This document shows, piece by piece, positions 1 to 12,369 of a stretch of DNA of 64,000 nt. The first letter of the stretch is position 1. Every line of letters begins with the position of its first letter. The stretch covers positions 68,205,001-68,269,000 of the forward strand of contig CM060842.1 in the NCBI GenBank assembly GCA_030762175.1. The letters run 5' to 3'. This DNA is from Metallyticus violacea (Eukaryota > Arthropoda > Insecta > Mantodea > Metallyticidae). Below the pieces are notes generated by a model. It was not told where the DNA came from and ran no database searches. It saw nothing but the letters and a program-made list of their open reading frames with translations. The position numbers and the translations under genes are program-made.

Positions 1-3000
1 TTGTTTTCTCTTTCTCTCCTGTAAAATTTGCTTTTAGACATTTACCCGGTTTTTCACGCTTTCTGCAGAATTACTAAAACTGCATAAATGTGATGAATTA
101 CATAATAACTGTAAAGTGACTTATATTGCCCTAGTAAATAATAAAAATATTTCAATCATTCTGCTAAAAATATCCCATTATGCTTAAAAGCTTGGCATAT
201 AAAAGGCTGATAATGGTTATGAATTTATTTCATAGCGCTCTCTCTCTCTCTGGATCTCTCTTGCGGCCAAAGTAACTTAAATTCTTACGAAAAATTAAAT
301 AATTAGTGATCTTAGTCTTGAGAGTTATTTGAATTCACAACCCTGATGCAAGATGATTGGCAACTGTGATCTTGTAGTTTTAGGGTTAATAAAATTCCGC
401 ATCTGATAAATCATTTCAGTATCAATAACCTGTAATTGTTTTGGAGCGATAATTTCTGGTCCCTAGATCTTTACGAGAGAAACGAATATTTCGTTAAATA
501 CAAGTCTGCCAATATTCAGGAGCAAAAAAAAAAAAAAAAAAAAATGGGATTTAATCAATTATTGGGGCTGAATGAAATATTGAAACGTTGCAATACTCGA
601 GAGAATTATTCCCCTCCAGTTATACGTGCTGCAGAGGAGTCGGCAGTGTTTAATAACTTTTAAAAGCATCCCCTTGTGACATATTTATGATACTGGGTCG
701 AGTTGTTGTAATGTGGACTTTGTTGCTGCTTTAATTTTACAAGCGCGCACGCGCTCTGTTGCATGCAGAGACAGAGGTGCAGTGGGGCAGTAAAAATTGA
801 GTTGGCGGTGGAGTTTTAGCTAAAGCTCTGTCATTTGCCCGGTCAGTGTCACAAGGCACCAAGTAAATTAAATTCTGTGTGTGTGTCAACTGCAAGTCTG
901 GCTCATATCGCCACTCCCTCTTGAAATATGCTGTGAAGCCAGCCAGCGTACCGTGTTCTAAAAAAAAAAAACACTAATTTACATTAGGTTCGGGCCAACC
1001 AACCTTTACAGTTTATTGTTACAATATGCAGCTACGTTTAACTGGAATTGAATAGAATTTATGAAATGTTCGCAGTTGAACAATGCAAAGCGGCTTCGTC
1101 GTGAAAGATGGAATATATCTCACTCATTCTTAACCTAATATGATGAAGTAATGGTGATATGTAACTCTTGCACGGTCACGATGCTAAGAGGAATTGAAAA
1201 ACTTTGAAAAAATACTTCTTAACTGTCTCGCATTCTGACGGCATTGACGACGTTGTGGTATTTGAGCACTAGGACAACCTAATTCATGGAACATAAATCG
1301 ATTTACCAATTATAAACATATTGGTCTACTCCTATATACCGGGTCTTTCAAAGCTTTGTCGTCCGTTGCATGAGGGCTGGCGGGCCGACATTTAGAACGG
1401 TAACTGCCGGCGAAGCAGATGTAATATCCGCGCATCTGATTCAAGTTTTTGCAATTAAAACTACAATGGAAATATGCACATACCTGGATGCTGCATATCC
1501 ACACATTTCTGGCATCTGTTTAGAAAACTGTCTTTACATGCATGAATTCATCTTCCAAAATTCAGTCAATATAAACTTAAAGCACACGACGTCATTGTTG
1601 CGCATGAATTGGTTGATCCTGATAATCGGGTAACTTTCTGTTATTGGATATTTGGGTACTTTAATGATAGAGTAATTGAATCACGCTTAATGTGTTTACA
1701 AATGAAGTAAAGTTCTATTACGTAATACGGGGTTATGTTTCGACGAAAATAGCAGGTATTGGAGTGCCTAAAATACCGAATTTTATATACGAAACCATAT
1801 TGCATGACGAGAAATCGGTGTATATCGGGCAGTAATTCCATGCAGAGTATTGGATTATGTTTTTTGAGAATAGCGTAATTGCAGAAAATTACAGAAATGG
1901 TTTGCTGAGTATGTGATTTTTATTTATGGAGAATGTTTAAAAATAAAATGCATGGTACAAAATTCCAACAGTATAAGAATTAACAGAAAATATCGGGGGG
2001 GGGGGATAATTTCCTTTCAGAAGATGAATGACAAATTTTTAAAAAGCTGCCAGAAATGTGTGAGCGTAACAGAACATCCCTGCCATAAAGAAAATGCTTA
2101 TTTTCAATGTAATTGTAATTGCAATTTTGAGAACTTGAATAGCTGCGGGATTTACTGCTCTGACAACTTCAAATCTCTCCTGAAACTAAATACAAGCTAC
2201 TACATGCACCCTTGGCGACTAATTATTCCAGTAAGCATGCGCGCACCCAGCCTGCCCGTAACCCAAGTAACGTCACTGCACAAATCTTTTGCCGACTTTA
2301 CGGGAGCAAGAATATGGAATCTTGCACAGTTCAGAGCGTGTTTATTCCTTCGCCTGTTTTTGTCTCATGTGTTCTATTTTAAATGGTGCCTCATTTTTTG
2401 AATTATTACGCAGGGAGTTTAACCCCCCGAGACATTGATAAACGTCTAATTAATTACCCTTTTGATAATTGATACTATTTCGTTATCTTTATCTTAACTA
2501 GAAATAAATATCACCATGCTTTTATTGTAATAAACTTTCATTGAAGTTTTAAAGCTTTCAAAGAATGTTGTGAAATAACATGAACTTTATTCTTGAAATT
2601 TACTTCTGACCAGGAATTTTGGTTAGGGAGGAGTGTAGTTAAGATATACTTCGATGTATGAATGAATTTCTTACCCCATTGATCACAATTTCAAAGATTT
2701 GGAATAATTTTTTTGTCTTTAAATTTTTCTGAAACTATTAAAACTCTTATCACATAATTAAAAATAAATTTAAGTAATTATTTTCTTGAAAACCGAATTA
2801 TAAAGTTTAACTTCCATATTTTCAGTGCTGTTGTTTAGGAAAAGAAAACACGCAGAAAGAAATAGATTAATGTCTTTTGTTACATTGGGCACACTAAGTA
2901 TGAAATTGTGAAGAGATGTAAGATTCTATTAAAATTTGAACACACGATAAACCACATTGCAAATGAGTAAGAGTTCTTTCCTTCTCATTACATAAACTTC

Positions 3001-3720
3001 ATGAACATTAGAAATGTTTGTGGTACCTGGTAGAAACGTTTTACAAGCATTTTATCTTCAAATTATATCGCCCGCCATTGATCGGTTTCTTGGTTCATAA
3101 GATCAAACATTCTGTTGAATTGTTACCGAACAGTTACAGGTAATGAAAATGCTTGGAAAATTATCATTTCATTTTCCACATTTCCTTGGCATGAAGACAG
3201 AAAACAAAAATCCCATTGAGATAACTGTAACTACAAAAATCAACCATTGAAAATAAAACCACGTGAGAAGGCGATGAAAACAAAGTAAACGGGTTAAGCA
3301 ACATGTGGGAATGACAGCCCGTCATTTTTATTCAGTTCGTAACTGACACACAACATTATTTCTCTGTATGGGCATTTTTATTTCGTTAGTCCACAATAAC
3401 CGCCACGTTTCAATCCTTGAAACTCTGTGGGTGGGTATCCCCACGCATAAAGCTTTGTATTGTAAACCTCAACTCTTTCCGACCCCTCAATCAGTACGTC
3501 AATCTTTTTTCCTTTGGACTCTTTATTCGTTTTGAAGAAAACAGAAGGGGAAAAACTTAATCAAGATCATATAATAAATAATTTCGATATATATACATAT
3601 TTTTAAATATAGATATTTTACTGTAGAACACAAACTGAAAAAATAAAGTGGGCTAGTTGTGGATTTTTTTGAAGTGATATTGACAGTACTTAAGAGGTGT
3701 CATGAATTGGCATACAGTAA
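1..3720. other. Anonymous AT-rich DNA, no gene recognised
   Basis: No convincing coding region, RNA gene or mobile element was recognised. The stretch contains a short CT run at 238-251, a 21-base A run at 524-544, an A run near 960-970 and a G run near 1993-2004. The longest open frame, 1913-2401 on the plus strand, has no recognisable motif and low-complexity composition. It is most simply intergenic or intronic. Confidence 0.6.
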
Positions 3721-3724
3721 TCAC

Positions 3725-4300
3725 TATACAGGATGGTGCTGCGGAATATTTTAATGATATAAAAATGCAAGTTGGCCATAACTTTTCGCAGCATGCAGAC
3801 AGTGATTGATTCAGTGTCACTTTTTCACTGTGTAATGGTCTGTGGTGTAGAAAATCAACATTTTCTGCAGGTCATTATTGGAATTTTTTGTTTATTCACA
3901 TAACCACCTAAGTACAAATGCACTTTATCGTTCATCTTAAAGTTTTCCAAGAAATTGTCATTTTGTTCACATTTTGCTAAAAATTGCTCAGTAAATTGAA
4001 GTCGTTTATTGAAATCGCACTCTTTCAATTCATAAACTAATTGAAACTTATACGAATGCAGTTTGAGATCTGCAAGTAATATTCTGTGTGTAGTGCGGCA
4101 AAAAAATCCAAAACCTTGTGGACTGCGCATGTTCGAGGCATTGTTAACCCAAGTCTTCACAGCGTCGGCCGACAGAACAGGATCATGATGGCTAAGTTGA
4201 AAATGACTACGAAATCTCCGCCTTATAGCTTCACAACAATTATTGTTTTTATAATATGGTTTTGCCTCGATCAAGCGACGTTCTTCCAATTACTGCTCCA
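3725..4300 (-). pseudogene. Transposase remnant, DUF4817-type N-terminal half
   Basis: The minus-strand frame 4289-3855 (144 codons) matches the N-terminal half of the insect transposon-encoded family with a helix-turn-helix and a DDE (IS630/mariner superfamily) domain. Recognisable pieces are the CCEAIRRRFRSHFQLSHHD segment, the LADLKLHSYKFQLVYEL segment, NKRLQFTEQFLAKCEQNDN, and the region of the first catalytic aspartate (FKMNDKVHLYLGGYVNKQ). Family members continue from here through an RPLHSEKVT-type motif. That motif is present but lies in another frame (HHRPLHSEKVT, near 3830), so a frameshift breaks the gene at about 3880. The C-terminal third is missing. The low end carries TATACAGG (from 3725), which resembles element ends elsewhere in the window. 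The open length may be chance preservation. Confidence 0.75.
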
Positions 4301-4391
4301 TTGTAACTTTAATGGAACGCCTAGGTACAGAACGGAAAATTGTCATGACTTCAGAGTATTGCCAACTTAACTGTGATCTGATACTGATACT

Positions 4392-4410
4392 GACACACAC
4401 ACACACACAC
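4392..4410. repeat. (CA)n microsatellite
   Basis: Simple CA dinucleotide run directly downstream of the transposase remnant. Confidence 0.95.
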
Positions 4411-4559
4411 TAACCTTAACGCTAACCTTGGGATAAATCCTGGAAACCGGTGGGCCCAGTGGTTTACTGCGGTTCGCTACGGCCTGACTGCCTACGCTTG
4501 CCTCTTTTTCATAAATATAAATTGATAAGACGGGTAAATCACTGTAATGGTGGCAAATG

Positions 4560-4695
4560 TGCTTTGTTTTCAGCAGAAAAAAAAAAGGTTTAAAAAAATC
4601 ATCTGCCCGTGACGACTCGAAACCACTGCCTTCTCAACTATAGCATGACGCTCTAACCATCTGAGCTATTATGCCGTTGCGCTTGAAGGCCTTAC
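4560..4695 (-). mobile_element. tRNA-derived SINE head (Ile/Lys-like), degenerate
   Basis: Read on the minus strand, about 4680 to 4605 has a Pol III box A (TAGCTCAGATGG) and, about 40 bases later, a box B-like GGTTTCGAGTC. It resembles a class I tRNA of the Ile/Lys type. The acceptor stem does not pair and the T stem is mismatched, so it is not a functional tRNA gene. T-rich sequence follows at the 3' side. This head differs from the two more abundant SINE families in the window, so it is likely a third tRNA-derived family or an isolated tRNA pseudogene. Confidence 0.55.
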
Positions 4696-4699
4696 AATC

Positions 4700-6930
4700 T
4701 AGCTTTATCTGTGGAAGTCACTACCTTCGGCTCTCTCTGCTGTTGCTGTTGCTCGGGACTGCACTACCAGACAGCATTTTCTTGCTGTATCGTTTAGTTA
4801 GACACAGCATGCGTTATCGTCAGTGAGGAAAGTGAAGTGGTGAGATAAGCATGGTCTTGACACATCAGGGAAAGCTAGGGACTAAGAACAGGATAGGTAA
4901 TATGTAAGTTATAGTTTGGTGTGATACATTTGAAAATAATAAATGCGTATTATTATATCTTAACTCGGAACTTATATTTCAGAAATCCCTTCCTTGCTAT
5001 GATGTCCTAGATTCTTTTAGATTGAAAAGGGACTTCGGTCGCACCCAGGTTGTGTAGAGGTTTTATAGTATGTAAAGGGGAAGATTTCTGGATACCTATG
5101 ACTACATATTTTGTTAGAAGAGGGAGGTAAATTTTTGCTAAGAATACTTAAAACTTTACTTTTAATTTTTCTTATGTCACTGCTTCGGTTTTTTGAATGC
5201 ATATTTCAGAAAACTAAAACTGACTCCTAAATATTCCATCTTATTTTCTCAAGATAGAAGTTACAATGGATAATCATCATATTTTTCATTAAATAGTAGG
5301 TTTCTCATTGCTCTTTCATCTTCCCAGATATTTTAAACTGTGAATAGAGCGTTATCAGCCCAGATGAGTATACTCAAAGAAACTTAACGTACTGCTTTAT
5401 CAAATAACGCTGTTATCCGAAAATCATAAATATGTACCTTCCTCATTATTTCCCCAATACCTTTAAACTACAATTGATATAGAAATTGAAAATGTCTGGA
5501 ATTATTTAGTACCATATCTGGATGCTAGACACCAGTAATAAAATCTGGACAGTTCAGACAAAATATTGAACGTCCATTCTTTTCTCAAAGGATCCAAGAT
5601 ATTCTCCACATTTTTTTCTGTCGTTCACAACATTTCTCGTTTTTTCCCCTGAGTAATCTATATCTCCATACATTTTCGATAATTTGAAAATGAGTATCAA
5701 AATCTGTAGCGAAGAATAAAAACTAGTACTGCAGTGTTGAACTTTTTTGCACAAAGAAAGTAACTAAATGGAGAAGTAACATAGGGGCTCTGGAATGCAT
5801 GATAATAGGGAAAATTATTTGATGGATGTCTCCGATAATATGTGTGAAAATGAGAAACATTTAAAGAGAATTTATGAAAAACTACAACCTGTTGTAATGC
5901 TTAGTTCATAAATGCACAATTACCAGCTCAGTTTTACTGACATAGGAGTTCAGCGCTCCTGCGATAGAGAGCGGTTATGGAGTAACTTTTTTGATGTGCT
6001 AGATGATGATGATGATTGGCGGAGCAGCTGGAGCCAGCAGTTGCACAGGAAATCGGAATTCTCTGAGGAAATCTTCCCGGTCGCCGCTTTTTCCGGTGGA
6101 AATTCCACATCTATGTGACAACAGATTAGTTATATTGGCTATAGATTTTTTCCTCCTTTTAAGAATCTTACGTCTTTGCTGGACAGTCTAACCCATTTTT
6201 CCTGTGAAATTTCCGCCGCTTTAGGCACAAAATGTCCAGATAATTTACTATCAGCCCCCTACGGCTTTGATTGCTTTGCGTTTACTTAGACATCTAGATA
6301 TTTGAAATATTACATCCCTAACAGGAAAACTGAAAGCGTTTTTAAATTCTGTATTTAAGAGGAAGGGACATATTCATAGTCCGCAGGAGTAAATATGCAG
6401 CGAAGTTTTCTAGAACTAAGTCTGCAACATTCTTAAAGGTGTTACATATGGTGCCAATATTTCAGCTAAACCATCATCTGTGGAAGTTTGAATCGCAGTT
6501 CCTAGGAGGGAAGGGCTGTCGTGCAGTTCACTCTTTGGAGGAGGAGATTAAATTAAAAAGTGTAATGTAATTCTGGTTCCGCAGAAAGTTGGGCGTATGG
6601 AAAGCAGATACTTGCAAACCTGATATCTTCATACTGAAACGCGCTCAACCGTACGAATATATACCTACTTGTAAAAAAAGCAAGAGAGGATTTTTAGGAA
6701 CTTTGCAATTCATTTTGAGTTTCTGTTCTAGCTGTAATCTTGCTTGTCTGACAAGAGCCAAGAGTCCAGTTCTCTTTAAAATTGAAAAAAAAATATATGT
6801 AATTATTTAATAATTTTGCTTTATTAATTATATATCTATTTGAATTTGAGAGCTGCCAGAGCAGCTTAAAAATAACAGAAAGCGCTGATTAACAATTAAA
6901 AATGATATGTGATCTATGCGGTCAATTGAG
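4700..6930. other. Anonymous DNA, no gene recognised
   Basis: AT-rich sequence with only short open frames lacking family motifs. A short GAT run lies near 6003-6015. Nothing here supports a gene. Confidence 0.55.
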
Positions 6931-6937
6931 TTACGGG

Positions 6938-7300
6938 CCACCTAAGAGGGGCTAATTACAGAGGAAGAGTACAGCCGCCACAATCGGAAAAATAGAAGAT
7001 AAAGTCGTCGGCACGCATAAAGTTAATAGTGTTGTGTTAGTGTTTATATATAACACTAAATTTAAAATATTTAATAATCGTGTTTTAATAGATACTGAAA
7101 ATTATTGATGCTCCTCAGGGATAGTATATTGCCGCCATCTGCTAGGAAATCCCTGTATTTCGTGTACTTTTTCTTCAATATGAAAATTGCAGTGCAGAAT
7201 ACGTTTATTGTCATTGAGAGATCCCATCTCTCGTAATTTTTAACAAACTTGCAAACGAACAGGATGCTAGGACATTTTCTCAACAATAAGTCAATGAACA
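6938..7300 (-). mobile_element. Internally deleted DDE transposon, copy A
   Basis: On the minus strand, near 7250-7215, a frame resembles the N-terminal helix-turn-helix segment (LREMGSLNDNKRI). It runs into a C-terminal transposase tail near 7170-7080 (YRDFLADGGNILSLRS, then NNFQYLL) after only about 15-20 codons, with no catalytic core between them. Copies at 44525-44910 and 53520-53720 have the same N-to-C join. The outer end (GTCAATTGAGTTACGG, about 6938) resembles the ends of the other two copies. It is a defective element, not a gene. The upper boundary is uncertain. Confidence 0.6.
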
Positions 7301-7309
7301 GCACAAAAA

Positions 7310-9083
7310 TCCGTGGGTCAGAATATTTTATTCATGCATAAATTAATGAAATTCAGTGTGATTTCATAAAATTGCCATATTTTTATAGCTAAATTGTATT
7401 CACATTAAATATCGCTTGAATTTTTTTTTTCCCATACTTTGAATTTAAATCAACGGCAAAAGAACTATTTTCAGCTTATGTACTGGGTTGCATAGTTCCT
7501 TTCCAATTAAACTGCTTGTCCACATGTACCTGTAAATTAATAAATAATACTAAATTATTGAAACAGAAATTTACAATGGCTAAAGGAATTTACCTCTGAA
7601 CAGCTCTGGCAGTGAGGCCAAAATGTGCTGTAAACTTTTCTACAACTAAAAGAAATGAAACCTTTGCGGTACTAGCCGCATTGTCCATATGTTCTCAGAC
7701 ATACCCTCAGGCATCTCTAATGTATCCACATTGCTTCGGAAACCAGGTATAGGGCTCTTACCTTTTGAGAGTAACCGGCTTTCGTCCAGTTAGGGAACTG
7801 GGTGTCCAAGTACCCAAGGAAGCATTCACCTAGCTCAGAGATCAGATTGAATTTTATAAGAGAAATCATAGTTACAAGCTCAAGGCTAAAGTTAATATTG
7901 CAATGAAGACTATAATTTTATATTGTTTTCCTTTACTAGTTCTAATGTTGCGCAAGTCACTGTCCTCTAGAGCATGGTGTTAGTTCGAATGACATGCAGC
8001 CGTTAAGATAATATCAAATAAACATAAAGAATGAAATAGGAAATCAGAAGAAATACAAGAAAAATAAAAGTTTGTAGCTAATTGAACTATTGGGAAAAGC
8101 ATCACCTTTTTCCTCTTTTATTATGTGTGATGGAGTCTGATACTAAAACCTTATGAAAACAATAAACTCTCTTATAATTATTACATTGCGCTACCTGTCT
8201 TCAGCTAATTTATAATTACTTTTTTTACTGCAAATGAACGCATGCTGTATTAAGCGATTTAGCCGTTTGTGTATAGCAAACAACTATATATAATGTCGGA
8301 GAAAGTGATACAATGATAGCGGGGATATTGGCATGCGATAGAAGTTTATGCAACAATCACCTGTTGCTCGTGATGAGAATTTTCGCTACTAATTAAAGCA
8401 AGAGCTGGGAAATGAGCTCTCAGATACAGTTTGTGGCCGACATGCTAACTGTGCGTCAGTTTGCTGATATTCTACAAATAGAACTGGTGTTTGACTTCAA
8501 TTTATTGTTTTTCTTCGTTTTTCCTGGCATTAAAAATAGATAGACTGGAGCATCGATTGATTTTTACCCTCATTATTTACTCTTTCGATAATATATTTTT
8601 CATTTGGCACTGGATATATAGGGAGCTATAAACTAGTGTGATTTGATGACATGTCTTCGTAGTCTTCAATTTGATGCTCTGTATTTTCATATACTTCCGA
8701 CCGTAGTTCTTCGCCAAGTTCGAAGTAGTGACTCTGGTGAGTGGCGTACATGCACAAAATTTCTTCAGAAATGCTATTTAATATTTCTGAACCATCAGCA
8801 CAATGAACTCGATGCTGCTTACACTGTCTGTGGAGACACGCTAGAGCCCACTAATGCATAGACAACGCCCTAAGGAAGTTTCTTTGGAGCATTGCGTTAC
8901 GGATCGCACCAATTTATATACAATAGTAAATCACTTTGAATGCAAAAACACGTGAAAAAAGTAGCTGCCTGGAAAGAAAGAGCAAACATTTTAAGGTTAC
9001 TTTTATTACCCCCTTTTTACTGTAAAGACTAATTTATTAACCCCGATCCTCGTCAAATACTTTTACAGATATATTTTTTGTAT
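7310..9083. other. Anonymous DNA, no gene recognised
   Basis: No family motif is seen on either strand. Part of 7690-7860 is slightly less AT-rich and could be an old repeat, but no tRNA boxes or terminal repeats were found. Confidence 0.5.
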
Positions 9084-9085
9084 TA

Positions 9086-10128
9086 TACAGGGTGGTTACA
9101 GAATATGGAACCAAAGAAACAAGATGAACAGTGCATTTTCATATTACAGAAATTACTACACATGTCTCCACTATTCTAAATCCATTTCCTTATATCTTAT
9201 TATGTTTCTTTTAATCCTCTTCAAAATGCCAGGATCCAACGCAGTCGTTTCCTGGTTATCCTTTTCCGGAAAGATTCAGATCTTTAAATTTTACAGTATA
9301 TACCTGAGCTTTCAAAACTTCCTTATTACAAAGTAGATGAGGTCCAGATCGTTTGACCATCCACTCAATTCTGCGGAGCTCGTTCTCCCAATCCCATGTC
9401 TCCAACTAATGAAGAGCGAAAGTTGCATAATAAGGTGGAGGGCCTTGCTTATATCACTCAAGAAAGCCCTGATCACATCCATTTCATCACTCAACACATT
9501 GAGCTACTTTTCTGCTCCGACTGGTGACGATTCAAAGATAAAAATGTTCCTACAATCTTTTCATTCAGTAAGCTATACCACATTATCAGTTTAGGAGTCT
9601 TGCATTTTGGAGTCGATGAACCTGTTAGGGTAAGTGTTTGATAAATTTTATTTATTGACCTATCCAGAAATAAAAATGTGACTCACTGGTGAAAATAACT
9701 TCCTTGGCCGTAATTTGGCGCAGGAGTCATTCACACATATCACTCTTAATCAGGGTTGTCTTTTATTAGATTATGCATAAGCTGTAGCATAGAGTGGTTC
9801 ATCTTTCAAGATTTTCTGCACAGTGCTCGGAGGAATGAGGATTTCCATACTCCTGATTATGTTAGAATAGCATGAAATTTAACAAATAAATTTCAGCTCT
9901 AGCCTCTGCAACTACTGACCGTTTGCCAGAACGCCGTAGATCCTGATTCTTGAAATTAGTTCAGCAATTTTCCAACCGTACCATGAATTAGTGAGCTTCT
10001 CGGATGCCACCTAATGTACTCGTCCGCCATATTCTTCTGCGACCTCCACTTTTTTGCACAAGAAGAATTATTTCCATCTTAGTCGTCTTTCGTCAATATC
10101 ATAAGCATTTATCTGTAACCGTATAAAT
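9086..10128 (-). mobile_element. Degenerate DUF4817/DDE-type transposon, near full length
   Basis: Transposase pieces run in order on the minus strand. An N-terminal region near 10060-9960 includes ADEYIRWHPRSSLIHGTVG. A SESHFYFW segment near 9690 sits where the first catalytic acidic residue lies. A WYSLLNEKIVGTFL segment near 9580 precedes the second. An IEWMVKRSGPHLL...LKAQVYT stretch near 9380-9310 matches the IEW..RSPDL...LK..VY block before the family C-terminus. Many stops and frameshifts make it a pseudogene. The low end is TA followed by CAGGGTGGTTACAGA. The high end, reverse-complemented, reads TTATAC then GGTTACAGA, the same end with about five bases missing. Length (about 1.04 kb) is short for a complete element of this group. 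Confidence 0.6.
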
Positions 10129-10199
10129 ATATTTCAAGTAAAATCACAATATATAGGCACATAGTTGTTTAAAGAACAGCTATTAAACATAGAAGTTGC

Positions 10200-11250
10200 A
10201 TATTCATTAATTAAAATGTTACCTGTAATGAAAATGTACTTATTCTTTTCGAAATAGACATGGAATTCCAGTAGTTGGCATTGAAATAAAATCTTCTTAT
10301 GTAAGATGAGTAATTTTTCCCCTCTGGTTTTCGGTTTTGCTCGTTCATTGGTGTTGTTGAAAGACAGTTAAGCCCTTTTAAGTATACTTTTATTTTATTT
10401 TTTCCTCTTAAATCCATACTTAAGATTAGCTGAAAAAATATAACAACGTTTCTAATATAAAATAGTTAGGATAAGGAGCTAGCGATCATAGCGTAGTTTT
10501 TAATAACAGTAAATGTCCGCACTCTGAAAAGCATATATTGCACTTTTCACGCTTTGCGTATGATACCCATTAATCAGTAACCATTGGCGGAAGTATGGAA
10601 GAATATCCTAAAGAGATATGAGTGGTATTCTGCAAAAGTATTATATAAAATAAACCATAATTCAATAACTTCACTGCACAAATAATACCTTGGTTTGTTG
10701 TTGTTGTTGTTGTTTTTGTAATTCCTTTGGCCGCAGTTTACCACATATCTGAAATAATAATAAGGAAGAAAGAGCCATTCGATTCATTTTAGTACCAGTA
10801 TTAATTATTATTCGATGGAACAAACAAAGATGACATGTTTTTAAACATTACCTACTTTTCAATGTTATGAGATTTGTCAGAACTTCAAGGATCATTTGGT
10901 CACAACTATTCAGAGGAATTCGATTCAGCATCAGAATTTGTATTATTGCAGTAACCTATGCAGCCCGCAGGCTTTAATTCAAAAGAGCGAGTAGTGCCAA
11001 CATAATCGCCAACCGCCGCCAACTCCGTGACTTAAACTTTAACTTCAATAATACGGAATGCTTAAAATTGACATTAATTACTAGTAGGCTAATAGTTCTT
11101 TAATTTAATAAAAAAGTAGCAATAAATGTTCTCGGTTAATCCATTCCTTTATTTATACAGAGCCATCTGAAAGTGAATATGTAGCACAGTTAATTTAGTG
11201 ATATATGCACTCAGAATTCGATCCTGCGAAAATCGAATGTTCTTTAGCAA
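10200..11250. repeat. Dispersed 1.1-kb repeat, copy 1
   Basis: Homologous, collinear and in the same orientation as 31690-32810. Shared landmarks in order are TTAATTAAAA plus AATGAAAATG (10206 / 31694), CTAAATCCATA (10410 / 31904), AACGTTT followed by GGATAAGGAG or GGTTAAGGAG (10446 / 31937), a TATTCAGAGGAAT block with GATTCAGCA (10908 / 32457), GACTTAAACTTTA (11029 / 32580) and AATTCGATC near the end (11214 / 32787). Divergence and indels are substantial. There is no clear coding capacity, so the class of element is unknown. Confidence 0.7.
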
Positions 11251-11254
11251 ATAC

Positions 11255-12109
11255 AACGCAAAGTAACGCCAACAAACGCCCGTAATTCTGCCGACTACTT
11301 TGAACATTTCTATCCACACTTTACGCTCATAGTATATTCCACATGATAAGATATCAGTCTCGTGTGGATCCCCATGTGAAAAGAGTGAGGGTTTATTTTT
11401 TAAATATTTGTTTTGACGTTTCTTATGGATCTAAGTTATGAACAGTATCTCCGGAAGTCATTTCTAACCTCGGGTGCTGCTAAAGCATGACATTTATGTA
11501 CGTTGTTGTATAATGTTTTCTAACTTTCCATTATATTTCATAAAATTCTTCGTTGATTTCAGTTCATATTCCTCAGCAACCAACAAGTTGTATAACAGCA
11601 GGCATTAATCTGACTTTATCCCTTCTGACAGCATTCCTTTTGGAGAAACATTCTCCTTGAAGCGCACTGGAGCTAAAAGATGAACAAATTAGATGGAGGG
11701 AGAATGACTTTCCAATCAAATTTTGCCATGCATTCCCTTGTTAAGGAGATTAGAGCCTTCCATTGTTGTGATGTGGCCGGAAGTTATACTTATTTCTCAC
11801 AACGTAAGAGCAGGAAACTCTACCCGCTTACTTGCAGTTCTCATATCGTAATGCATCTACACTTTCGATTCAGATGACCCCTGTCTTATATAAATGAACA
11901 AGCGGGCCGACAGTGACATCTCCACAGTCCTTCGCCAGATAGATTGGATTAGAATGGATTGTTTAGGGCGAGGAGGATACTTCAGTATCTCTTCCAGAAG
12001 GAAGCGATGAGGTGAGGGAGACACGAGACTCCAGAATCTCTAACATGTCACCTTAACGCTGGTGAAGCCCTCACCTAAAGAATTAGAGCTTCCCAGCAAA
12101 TCCGCTTCC
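11255..12109. other. Anonymous DNA, no gene recognised
   Basis: No feature is supported. The part from 11930 to 12110 is GC-richer than its surroundings and may be a repeat, but it has no copy elsewhere in the window. Confidence 0.5.
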
Positions 12110-12119
12110 ATAGCGGACT

Positions 12120-12355
12120 TTTTAAATGGTATTTAACGCCCATTTTTACTACTAAGGCACCACAGGCAGTGAACACTGATGATACATGAAACGAAATGAT
12201 ACATTGTGAAAGGATTTTTTAAGGAAGGAAACGTTCCAGGCGTAAGTTTAGGGCACCTCCCCGGCATTTGCCACTTGAGAAGTGGCGGGATTCAAACCCC
12301 AGATCTCCCGCTCACAAGCCCGGGCCTTAACGACCTCAGCCACCCGTGGTGGTGT
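12120..12355 (-). mobile_element. SINE family B (class II tRNA-derived), copy 1
   Basis: Minus-strand head with a box A-like GGTGGCTGAGGTCGTTAAGG and a box B-like GGGGTTTGAATCCC. The head resembles tRNA-Leu/Ser without a long variable arm. The body shares with other copies AATGCCGGGGAGGTGCCCTA, a CTTCCTTAAAAAAT segment, a TCATGTATC segment and CCTGTGGTGCC. The flanks carry an imperfect duplication, ATAGCGGACT (12110-12119) and ATAACGGACC (12356-12365). There is no protein coding potential: the plus-strand open frame over it is a by-product. Confidence 0.85.
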
Positions 12356-12369
12356 ATAACGGACCTCGA

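Noticed and set aside
1913..2401. 162-codon plus-strand protein
   Set aside because: It has a non-ATG start, no motifs, a poly-Gly artefact from a G run and no gene context.
4602..4680. Functional tRNA gene on the minus strand
   Set aside because: Acceptor and T stems do not pair properly, although boxes A and B are recognisable.
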